This document shows, one piece after another, positions 28,620 to 36,386 of a DNA stretch of 36,386 nucleotides. The translations under genes and the position numbers were made by a program. The stretch lies in contig JAGLDH010000119.1 of the NCBI GenBank assembly GCA_023145835.1, forward strand, positions 1-36,386, read 5' to 3'. The stretch comes from Methylococcales bacterium. GTDB taxonomy: Bacteria > Pseudomonadota > Gammaproteobacteria > Methylococcales > Methylomonadaceae. The first letter of the stretch is position 1; each line of letters begins with the position of its first letter. The notes under the pieces were generated by a model. The model was not told the DNA's origin and made no database searches. It saw only the letters and a program-made list of their open reading frames with translations.

Positions 28620-29204
28620 ATGAAAAGTCACTTTTTCGCATACATCAGTAAAATACGTTGGCTACAACGTTGGGGATTAAAACGTAACTCTGTCATGGAG
28701 AATGTAATGGAGCACAGCTGGGAAGTTTCTGTTATTTCCCACGCACTCGCTCTAATAAGAAACCGACATTTTGATGGGGATCTTGATGTCAATGCGATTG
28801 TTGTTGCCGCTTTATATCATGATTGCAGTGAAGTCATAACAGGGGATATGCCAACGCCTATCAAATACCATTCAACAGCCATAACCCAAGCTTATAAATC
28901 AATTGAAAAACAAGCAGAACATGAGCTATTGAATTTACTACCCACCGAGTTTCAAGAAGATTACAGAGTTGTCATGATTGGTGACGAATTACCCCAAGAC
29001 CATAAAAATATCATTAAAGCAGCAGATACAATTTCTGCCTATTTAAAATGTAAAATGGAAGTTCGTGCGGGTAATCAGGAGTTTTCAATTGCTGAAAAAG
29101 ACATTGAAACTAAATTAAAATCTATTATTCTTCCAGAGGTTAAATACTTTTTAGAAACATTTTCTTCTAGCTATGAATTGACCTTAGATGAATTACTAAA
29201 ATAA
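28620..29204 (+). CDS. yfbR: 5'-deoxynucleotidase YfbR
   Basis: 194 residues, the size of E. coli YfbR. HD-domain metal ligands are visible: His in VMEHSWEVSVISHAL, the His-Asp pair in ALYHDCSEVITGDMPTPIKY, and a distal Asp in KAADTISAYLKCKMEV. It removes phosphate from deoxynucleoside 5'-monophosphates in the cytoplasm, part of dNTP pool balance; dut, another dNTP-pool gene, is nearby on the same strand. ATG 28620 is the first start; the leader is AT-rich and has no strong Shine-Dalgarno. Confidence 0.93.
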   Translation: MKSHFFAYISKIRWLQRWGLKRNSVMENVMEHSWEVSVISHALALIRNRHFDGDLDVNAIVVAALYHDCSEVITGDMPTPIKYHSTAITQAYKSIEKQAEHELLNLLPTEFQEDYRVVMIGDELPQDHKNIIKAADTISAYLKCKMEVRAGNQEFSIAEKDIETKLKSIILPEVKYFLETFSSSYELTLDELLK

Positions 29205-29242
29205 AGCTTGCTTTAGCATTGCCATAGATACGAAGTATATCT

Positions 29243-29917
29243 TCAAAGCAAACCATTTTCAGCAAATGAATAAGGCTGTCCATCACCAATAATAAAGTGA
29301 TCTAGCACTCTAATATCAAACAAATTTAATGATAATTTCAGCTTATCTGTAATCTGTTTATCTGCCTGACTGGGTTCATTATCACCTGAAGGATGATTAT
29401 GAGCAAAAATCACTGCGGCAGCATTATGAAATAACGCTCTTTTTGCAACTTCTCTTGGATAAACACTCGCACGGTCAATCGTTCCTCTAAACAATTCCTC
29501 TAATACAATCACTCTGTGCTGATTATCTAGAAATAAACAGGCAAAAACTTCATAAGTATATCCTCGTAATTGAGCTGTCAAATAAGCTCGTGTTTCCTGA
29601 GGGTTACTTAATGCATCACCTCTTTGTAATATTTCAACAAAATGACGTTTGGCCATTTCTAATACAGCTTGTAATTGAGCATATTTTGCAGTACCTAATC
29701 CTTTTCCTTGGCAAAAATAAATCTGATCTGCATCTAATAATGCTTGTAATGAGCCAAACTCATCTAACAAATCTCTCGCAAGATCTACAGCAGACTTGCC
29801 TGCAATACCTGTGCGAAGAAAAATTGCTAATAGCTCTGCATCAGATAAAGCCTCAGATCCTTTGATAAGTAATTTTTCTCGCGGGCGCTCTTCTGCGGGC
29901 CAATCCTTTATCGACAT
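29243..29917 (-). CDS. radC: RadC/JAMM-domain DNA repair-associated protein
   Basis: 224 residues from ATG 29917 ([17 protein letters not shown], the usual family start); GTG 29932 and ATG 29929 are alternatives. N-terminal helix-hairpin-helix region ([25 protein letters not shown]), then the MPN/JAMM domain with [13 protein letters not shown] and the metal motif [16 protein letters not shown]. Despite the name, the role of RadC in repair is disputed and the enzymatic activity is not established. Divergent from coaBC across 99 bases, the common gammaproteobacterial arrangement. Confidence 0.95.
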   Translation of the reverse strand: MSIKDWPAEERPREKLLIKGSEALSDAELLAIFLRTGIAGKSAVDLARDLLDEFGSLQALLDADQIYFCQGKGLGTAKYAQLQAVLEMAKRHFVEILQRGDALSNPQETRAYLTAQLRGYTYEVFACLFLDNQHRVIVLEELFRGTIDRASVYPREVAKRALFHNAAAVIFAHNHPSGDNEPSQADKQITDKLKLSLNLFDIRVLDHFIIGDGQPYSFAENGLL

Positions 29918-30002
29918 ATTTAACTTCATCACATAGTCAAAATTTAAGCATAGAAGAGTTTCTTTAAATTTGCCATAATCTAAAGCGCAAGATTTTAATA
30001 AT

Positions 30003-30019
30003 AAAGGAGTAAAACAATT
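30003..30019 (+). promoter_or_regulatory. Shine-Dalgarno and ATT start of coaBC
   Basis: AAAGGAG at 30003-30009, a 7-base spacer, then ATT at 30017. Between the in-frame stop (30002) and the conserved flavin motif no ATG, GTG or TTG occurs; the other candidates are ATA 30029 and ATC 30035, both too far from the Shine-Dalgarno. Confidence 0.75.
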
Positions 30020-31216
30020 AATAATAAAATATTAATCGGTATTTGTGGAGGAATTGCAGCCTACAAGTCTACAGAATTAGTTCGACTTTTGCGTAAATAC
30101 GGATGTGACGTTAGAGTGGTTATGACTGAATCTGCGATGAAATTTATAACACCTCTTACTTTTCAGGCATTGTCAGGAAACCCTGTTGCAACTCAGTTGT
30201 TGGATGCTGATGAAGAAAATGCAATGGGACATATTAATCTGGCTCGCTGGGCAGACAAAATTATTATCGCTCCAGCAACAGCCAATAGTATTGCTAAATT
30301 TAGTTACGGTTTTGCCGATGATTTACTCTCTACACTTTATTTAGCTGCTACCTGTCCTATATATGTAGCACCAGCAATGAACCAAGCGATGTGGAATAAA
30401 GCTGCGACGCAAGAAAATATCACGCGCTTACAAAAACAGGGCGTGAGTATTATTGGCCCTGAGACTGGATCTCAAGCCTGTGGTGAAAAGGGGTTTGGCA
30501 GAATGTCTGAACCATCAGACATTCTTAATGAAATCATAAAAGAAGATTCACTTAAAATTTTAAATAATGTGAATGTTTTAATTAGTGCAGGCCCCACAAG
30601 AGAGCCTTTAGATCCTGTTCGATTCATCACAAACCGCAGTTCTGGAAAAATGGGCTATGCTTTAGCTGAGGCTGCTGACAATATGGGTGCAAATGTAACG
30701 TTAATTAGTGGTCCTGTCTCATTAACTCCACTTAGTAATATTACTCTAATTAATGTAGAAACAGCTGAGCAAATGCACCAAGCTGTTCTCTCCAGAGCAG
30801 ATAAAAATACTATTTATATTGGTACAGCTGCTGTTGCTGATTATAGTCCTTTATCTATTAGTGAAGAAAAAATAAAAAAGCAAGCTGATCGTAGCGTTAT
30901 TCAGTTAAAAAAGACTAAAGATATTTTAACTGAGGTTGCTAACTTGCCTGATAGACCTTTTTTTGTTGTTGGTTTTGCTGCAGAAACACACAATTTGGAA
31001 CAATATGCGACTAACAAGTTAAAGCAAAAAAATGTGGATATGATTGCTGCTAATTGGGTAGGTAAAGAACTCGGTGGATTTGACAAAGACGACAATGCAT
31101 TGCAAGTCTATTGGAACAGTGGAAATAAAACTTTGGAAATGACAGATAAAAAACAACTAGCAACTCAACTAATTTCCCTGATTGTAGAGAGAATGAATGA
31201 AAAAAGTACAGCTTAA
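30017..31216 (+). CDS. coaBC: Bifunctional phosphopantothenoylcysteine decarboxylase / phosphopantothenate-cysteine ligase, ATT start
   Basis: 399 residues if it begins at ATT 30017, close to the 406 of E. coli. CoaC half: [16 protein letters not shown] (flavin site), HINLARWAD with the catalytic His, PAMNQAMW. CoaB half: [21 protein letters not shown] split by domain, lysine-rich KIKKQ and DILTEVA. It makes 4'-phosphopantetheine for coenzyme A. The first ordinary start codon in frame, TTG 30089, would delete the flavin-binding segment. An in-frame stop lies at 30002-30004, and a strong AAAGGAG (30003-30009) stands 7 bases before ATT 30017. ATT is therefore the best start. It overlaps dut by 20 bases. 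Confidence 0.9.
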   Translation: MNNKILIGICGGIAAYKSTELVRLLRKYGCDVRVVMTESAMKFITPLTFQALSGNPVATQLLDADEENAMGHINLARWADKIIIAPATANSIAKFSYGFADDLLSTLYLAATCPIYVAPAMNQAMWNKAATQENITRLQKQGVSIIGPETGSQACGEKGFGRMSEPSDILNEIIKEDSLKILNNVNVLISAGPTREPLDPVRFITNRSSGKMGYALAEAADNMGANVTLISGPVSLTPLSNITLINVETAEQMHQAVLSRADKNTIYIGTAAVADYSPLSISEEKIKKQADRSVIQLKKTKDILTEVANLPDRPFFVVGFAAETHNLEQYATNKLKQKNVDMIAANWVGKELGGFDKDDNALQVYWNSGNKTLEMTDKKQLATQLISLIVERMNEKSTA

Positions 31217-31652
31217 AATATTAGATAATCGCCTCGGCAATGAAATTCCATTACCTGAATATGCAACGGAAGGATCGGCAGGATTAGATTTACGAGCATG
31301 TCTGGATGAAACATTTGTTTTAGAACCAGGAGAAACAACATTAATCCCTACAGGTCTTGCTATCCATATTGCTGACCATCATACAGCCGCTGTTTTGCTC
31401 CCAAGGTCAGGTCTTGGGCATAAACATGGAATTGTTTTAGGAAACCTAGTCGGTCTCATTGACTCTGATTACCAAGGACAGGTTTTTGTTTCTTGCTGGA
31501 ATAGAAGTAAAACGGCTTTTACCATCAATATTGGTGAACGAATTGCGCAGATGGTCTTTGTCCCTATCTTACAAGTTGAGTTTGAACAAGTCACCGAATT
31601 TAATGAAAGTAATCGTGGGGAAGGCGGGTTTGGCCACACGGGAAGCCATTAA
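31197..31652 (+). CDS. dut: Deoxyuridine 5'-triphosphate nucleotidohydrolase (dUTPase)
   Basis: 151 residues, the size of E. coli Dut. All five trimeric dUTPase motifs are present: [41 protein letters not shown] and the C-terminal glycine-rich arm [11 protein letters not shown]. It hydrolyses dUTP to dUMP, keeping uracil out of DNA and supplying thymidylate synthesis. The ATG lies 20 bases inside the end of coaBC, as usual for this pair. Confidence 0.98.
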   Translation: MKKVQLKILDNRLGNEIPLPEYATEGSAGLDLRACLDETFVLEPGETTLIPTGLAIHIADHHTAAVLLPRSGLGHKHGIVLGNLVGLIDSDYQGQVFVSCWNRSKTAFTINIGERIAQMVFVPILQVEFEQVTEFNESNRGEGGFGHTGSH

Positions 31653-31687
31653 AGGTATTAAGAAGATATTAGTAGTAGGAGAATAAC

Positions 31688-34183
31688 ATGGTTCGTATTT
31701 TTAGCATATTAGCTGCGCTAACCGCACTATTGTTACTGGTAGCAGGTGGAGGAACGTACTTGTTGTCAAAAAATGATATCAATCAAGCTAGTATGAATGC
31801 GACACAAGCAGTTGCCAAAGGAATATCCTTAAGTATTAGTTCGCATGTTAAAACATTACAAAAAACTGTTTTAAAAATTGCCGAGTCCCCTGAAGTAATT
31901 GCAGCCATTGAAAGTAATGATCCATTAAAAATAGCACAGACAGCGACAATGTTAGAGCAGTATGTACCTAAAATCATGAAGCTCAGACTTCTAACTACAG
32001 GTACGACTGAAATAGATAGATCAAGCATTCCTCATATGGGTAATGCCGACCTTATCATGGTACAAGAATCACTGTCTTTAATTAAGGATCAACACCCCAT
32101 TCTTCAAGGAGAAGGAGAAAATAGGCATTTAGCCATTACCTCTGCTATTAAAAAAAATGGTCAGCCAATTGGAGTCGTTCTTGCTAGTTTAAAATTTGAT
32201 TTTTTACAATCATCTATATCCGCTTACCAAATACCTAACAGTTATTTAGAACTCAAACAAAACAAGGCATCCCTAGGATCTGCTGGTTCATTATCAGATA
32301 AAAATGGGACGAGTAATGTCATCAACATTCCTAAGTCTCCTTGGTCCGTTCATTATTGGCATTCATCCAAAATAGACCAATCAACGTTATTCTCTTTTAT
32401 AGGCATCATATTTTTTCCTGCATTTTTAAGCGGCTTAACTTGCTTTATCTGTTACCGAAAAGTTGGTAATCTTTTAAAAAAAGATCACCACAGCTTATTA
32501 CAGATCATTAAAGATTTATCTACTGGAAAAAATGTAGGTAGCTATCCGATGCATTTAAATGAAATGGAATCAATTAGTTCAAAAATCATTCAATTGAAAC
32601 GTAGTTTAAGCCATGAAGAAAACGATTCTCAATCCAAAACAAATGAAGAAAATAATAAACCAAATATTTCAAACAAAAATAATAACTCTGGAGAACTTCT
32701 AAATGTTAGCTTTCTTGACACAAACATTAACGTTGATGAAATAGACAGCGAACCTTCAAACTCACTCAATCATTCTCCCTTACCAAATACTGATAAAGTC
32801 GATAAAAAACCTATATCCACCATTTTTAAAGCAAATGATATTAGGGGGATTGTTGGAAAATCTCTTACCAAAGAAATAGTCTTTAATATAGGTCGTGCTT
32901 TAGGCTCTGAAGCAAAAGAACAAGATATTTCAACCATTAATATTGGAAGGGATGCTCGCTTATCTAGCCCTGAGTTAGCTGAATCATTGACTAAAGGGGT
33001 AATATCAACTGGAATTAATATACTTGATCTGGGCTTAGTACCCTCACCTCTTGTCTACTTTGTGACTCATTATAGCGAAGGCAACTCAGGTATTGTTATT
33101 ACTGGCAGCCATAATCCATCAGAATACAATGGTCTAAAAATCATTATTAATGGTAAAGTTCTTGCTGGAAAAAAACTGAAAGAATTATCACAACGAATTG
33201 ATAATGAAGATTTTATATCAGCAGAAGAAGGATCAGTTAAACAAAATACGATGTTCGTCAATGAATATATTGGTATCATTTCTGATGATATTCATATTGT
33301 TCGCCCTATGAAAATTGTTGTTGATTGCGGTAATGGTGCAGCAAGTCAACTTGCTCCTTTATTATTAAAAACACTGGGATGTGAAGTGATTGAATTATTT
33401 TGTGAAATTGATGGTGCATTTCCCAACCACCACCCAGACCCAGCTAAACCTGAAAATTTAACAGACTTAGTTAAAGCCGTTCAAGAACATAAGGCTGAAG
33501 TGGGCATTGCATTTGATGGTGACGGAGATAGGCTAGGTGTTGTCGACTCCCAAGGAAATATTATCTGGCCCGATAGACAAATGATGCTGTTTGCAAAAGA
33601 AGTGCTTACCTTAAAACCAGGTGCAGGAATAATTTATGATGTTAAATGCTCTCGCCATCTAGGCGAACAAATCGTAAAAAATGGTGGCAGTCCCTTAATG
33701 TGGAAAACAGGGCACTCTTTTATGAAAGAAAAAATAAAAGAAACTGGATCCGCCTTAGCAGGTGAAATGAGTGGACACTTCTATTTTAATGACCGTTGGT
33801 TTGGCTCTGATGATGCTTTATATGCAGCCTCTCGTTTAATTGAAATATTATCAGCAGATACTCGTAGTAGTGCTGAAGTTTTTTCTAGCTTTCCAAATAG
33901 TGAAAATACACCTGAATTTACGGTTGAATTAACAGAAGAAGAACATTTTAATTTCATGGATCAAGTATTTACTGAACAACGTTTTACAGAAGGGAAAATT
34001 ATTAAAATAGATGGAATGCGTGTTGAGTTTTCTGATGGCTGGGGATTAGTTCGTGCATCAAATAGTACTCCAGCAATTACGCTTCGTTTTGAAGCTGATA
34101 CTATTGAAGCCTTGCAACGCATTCAATCTCAATTTAAAGAATTACTAGTTAAAATTAAATCAGATATAAAGCTCCCTTTTTAA
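31688..34183 (+). CDS. algC: Phosphomannomutase/phosphoglucomutase with membrane-anchored N-terminal extension
   Basis: 831 residues. Residues 1-370 form an extension: a signal-anchor helix (about 5-26), an extracytoplasmic sensor-like domain (30-230), a second helix (about 237-258), then a polar Asn/Ser-rich linker. The catalytic part (about 378-831) is a complete alpha-D-phosphohexomutase: phosphoserine loop TGSHNP with Ser474, metal loop DGDGD at 610-614, sugar loop GEMSGH at 692-697 and a C-terminal phosphate-binding domain (RASNSTPAITLRFE). It interconverts 1- and 6-phosphates of mannose and glucose for exopolysaccharide, LPS and glycogen metabolism. Long N-terminal forms are known in Pseudomonas and other gammaproteobacteria, so this is not a new fusion. 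It lies 35 bases after dut. The symbol follows Pseudomonas usage. Confidence 0.92.
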   Translation: MVRIFSILAALTALLLLVAGGGTYLLSKNDINQASMNATQAVAKGISLSISSHVKTLQKTVLKIAESPEVIAAIESNDPLKIAQTATMLEQYVPKIMKLRLLTTGTTEIDRSSIPHMGNADLIMVQESLSLIKDQHPILQGEGENRHLAITSAIKKNGQPIGVVLASLKFDFLQSSISAYQIPNSYLELKQNKASLGSAGSLSDKNGTSNVINIPKSPWSVHYWHSSKIDQSTLFSFIGIIFFPAFLSGLTCFICYRKVGNLLKKDHHSLLQIIKDLSTGKNVGSYPMHLNEMESISSKIIQLKRSLSHEENDSQSKTNEENNKPNISNKNNNSGELLNVSFLDTNINVDEIDSEPSNSLNHSPLPNTDKVDKKPISTIFKANDIRGIVGKSLTKEIVFNIGRALGSEAKEQDISTINIGRDARLSSPELAESLTKGVISTGINILDLGLVPSPLVYFVTHYSEGNSGIVITGSHNPSEYNGLKIIINGKVLAGKKLKELSQRIDNEDFISAEEGSVKQNTMFVNEYIGIISDDIHIVRPMKIVVDCGNGAASQLAPLLLKTLGCEVIELFCEIDGAFPNHHPDPAKPENLTDLVKAVQEHKAEVGIAFDGDGDRLGVVDSQGNIIWPDRQMMLFAKEVLTLKPGAGIIYDVKCSRHLGEQIVKNGGSPLMWKTGHSFMKEKIKETGSALAGEMSGHFYFNDRWFGSDDALYAASRLIEILSADTRSSAEVFSSFPNSENTPEFTVELTEEEHFNFMDQVFTEQRFTEGKIIKIDGMRVEFSDGWGLVRASNSTPAITLRFEADTIEALQRIQSQFKELLVKIKSDIKLPF

Positions 34184-34271
34184 GTAATTTTAGTCATTTT
34201 TGTATCCACTTCACAGTATTCAAATGACTTCTAAACTTAATAGTAGTGAAGCATAACTGTGCGAAGTATAA

Positions 34272-35168
<897 letters not shown>

Positions 35169-35285
35169 AAACTGTCTTCTATACTTCTCACCATCTATAG
35201 GCAAAACTAGCTGATAACCCCTCCCCTCTTTACACTGTGTGAAGTTTAATAATAGAACAGCTATTTTTCATAACAACGTCTTTTT

Positions 35286-36287
35286 TTACTTTTCTGCGAT
35301 TAACGCTGACTTAATAAAAGTACTGAATGAATGTCTGATATTTCTTGCCTCAGCCCCTATACATAACTCTTTACCTAACGATGAAATATGACAACGAATA
35401 TCCAGAAATAACTGTTGCTTGCTATATTTCACAGCCGTTTTAGAAGCAGATAAACTTAAGTCAGTTTCTTTAGATGGCTCCTTGCTCATAATCAACTGAT
35501 CTGTTTCAACATATAAACCCGTTGTCGAATAACTATGTACAAACTTTTTGGCAAATTTCCATGCTTTTTCACATAACTTTTCATTCTCACAAATATACAC
35601 CCCTAATTCTGTTTCAGCTTGTGATTCTGCAGTCTTACGAGTCAGATCATGGCTACTTAGTTTCGATTGTGTCAAAAAAGTAAATCTAGCAATATCAATC
35701 TCAAACTTTTTTCTAACTGCTCTTTTTTTCTCAAATTGCTTAGAAACTTCAATCAATGTCTTTTCAATTTGTTTTTTACTTGATGAGATATCCTTTTCTA
35801 TTTTTTGAGATACTTTTTGTCCATCGCGTTCAAATTGAGCGGCTATTTGTTGTTGCTGTTTTAACTGTTTTTTTAATCTTTTCAAATTTCCTTGTACCAC
35901 TCTTCTTTGACTATCAAGAGCTAACATTTTTCCTTTTAATACCACGTCTATATCACTAAGACTACGAAATGTGCTTAATAAAACGTTATCCTTTACCTTC
36001 TGTTTTATAAAAATTTCTTCTTGTTGTTCGCGTAATTTTTCTAATCTTTTTTCTAGTTCTTGCTGTGCCTTGGTTTTTTCTTTTTCCACTATATTAACAA
36101 CTCGAGCATTCTTATTTAATGTTTCTCTTTTATATTTAATCTGATCTGGTGGCATTTGATCAGAAAAACGAACGTTATTATTTTCATCAACCCAGCGATA
36201 CATTTTTTTTGCAGATGTACTATACGCACTCATTGCAAACACACTCAGAAAAATAAATAAAACAGAATTGATCTTGTTTAAATTCAC
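35286..36287 (-). CDS. DUF4124-domain envelope protein with long coiled coil
   Basis: 333 residues starting at GTG 36287, which gives a signal peptide (MNLNKINSVLFIFLSVFAMSAYS). A DUF4124 segment follows (KKMYRWVDENNNVRFSDQMPPDQ, about 28-50), then a charged, Lys/Glu/Gln-rich coiled coil (about 60-200), and a C-terminal region (about 220-333) with four cysteines (in YICENEKLCEK, DIRCHIS and GKELCIGAE) that I do not recognise. DUF4124 is a small beta unit common in secreted gammaproteobacterial proteins; its function is unknown. Likely periplasmic. Convergent with argB across 117 bases. Confidence 0.75.
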   Translation of the reverse strand: MNLNKINSVLFIFLSVFAMSAYSTSAKKMYRWVDENNNVRFSDQMPPDQIKYKRETLNKNARVVNIVEKEKTKAQQELEKRLEKLREQQEEIFIKQKVKDNVLLSTFRSLSDIDVVLKGKMLALDSQRRVVQGNLKRLKKQLKQQQQIAAQFERDGQKVSQKIEKDISSSKKQIEKTLIEVSKQFEKKRAVRKKFEIDIARFTFLTQSKLSSHDLTRKTAESQAETELGVYICENEKLCEKAWKFAKKFVHSYSTTGLYVETDQLIMSKEPSKETDLSLSASKTAVKYSKQQLFLDIRCHISSLGKELCIGAEARNIRHSFSTFIKSALIAEK

Positions 36288-36386
36288 GATTTAATCTAGC
36301 CCACATTACAAAATTACTGTTATCTTTAAGTTTAGTATTTAATTAAAAATATACAATTATGCCATGAGTGTTCCCTTTAAAACATA

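Noticed and set aside
30089-31216. coaBC starting at TTG 30089
   Set aside because: It would delete the conserved flavin-binding N-terminus, and a strong Shine-Dalgarno lies 80 bases upstream before ATT 30017.
31459-31686. 75-codon frame overlapping dut
   Set aside because: Out-of-frame shadow of dut, with no start signal of its own and no recognisable protein features.
31688-32800. Novel sensor-phosphohexomutase fusion
   Set aside because: The long membrane-anchored N-terminal extension is already known in gammaproteobacterial phosphomannomutase/phosphoglucomutase proteins.

Overview
The window is a low-GC, densely coded stretch of a gammaproteobacterial chromosome. Evidence: glnA-ntrB-ntrC in enteric-like order, two glnK-amtB pairs, the gammaproteobacterial order radC / coaBC-dut-(PMM/PGM)-argB, cytochrome c4, a SecA ending in a zinc-binding tail, and a phosphomannomutase carrying the long membrane-anchored N-terminal extension known from gammaproteobacteria. 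A methylotrophic lineage (Methylococcales) is possible from the gene set and style, but no methane or methanol oxidation gene is present, so this is only a guess. I see no rRNA, tRNA, CRISPR array, insertion sequence or prophage gene.

Layout. (1) 1-6234, plus strand: a five-gene run with 4-base overlaps or 4-6 base gaps: TetR regulator (TTG start, with a promoter and operator-like palindrome), MMPL/RND transporter, periplasmic LolA-like protein, outer-membrane beta-barrel protein, and an ABC-type AAA ATPase. The first four look like a trans-envelope (lipid?) transport module; the ATPase in the same run is unexpected. (2) 6277-16258, nitrogen block: ntrC, ntrB, glnA and an internally duplicated TorF-type porin on the minus strand, facing glnK1-amtB1 and then glnK2-amtB2 on the plus strand. 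The 469-bp divergent region between the porin and glnK1 holds two outward-facing sigma-54 promoters and NtrC-like enhancer sites at the expected distances. This suggests that porin, PII and ammonium channel are induced together under nitrogen limitation. glnK2-amtB2 and glnA lack such a promoter. (3) 16490-22597: secA, glycogen phosphorylase, trmL. (4) 22718-24935: cytochrome c4 with a small lipoprotein, then a divergent gene encoding an unusual J-domain / degenerate J-domain / zinc-ribbon / PilZ protein. (5) 24963-29204: pgi, an APH-like phosphotransferase and a CPBP-family membrane protein in one minus-strand run; yfbR divergent. (6) 29243-35168: radC divergent from coaBC-dut-PMM/PGM-argB. 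coaBC appears to start at an ATT codon. (7) 35286-36287: a DUF4124 coiled-coil envelope protein.

Most worth a second look: the tandem-duplicated TorF porin under a predicted sigma-54/NtrC divergent control region, the DnaJ-PilZ fusion (a possible c-di-GMP/Hsp70 link), the ATT start of coaBC, the ATPase in the envelope-transport operon, and a 71-72 bp dispersed repeat (1-72 and 14327-14397).
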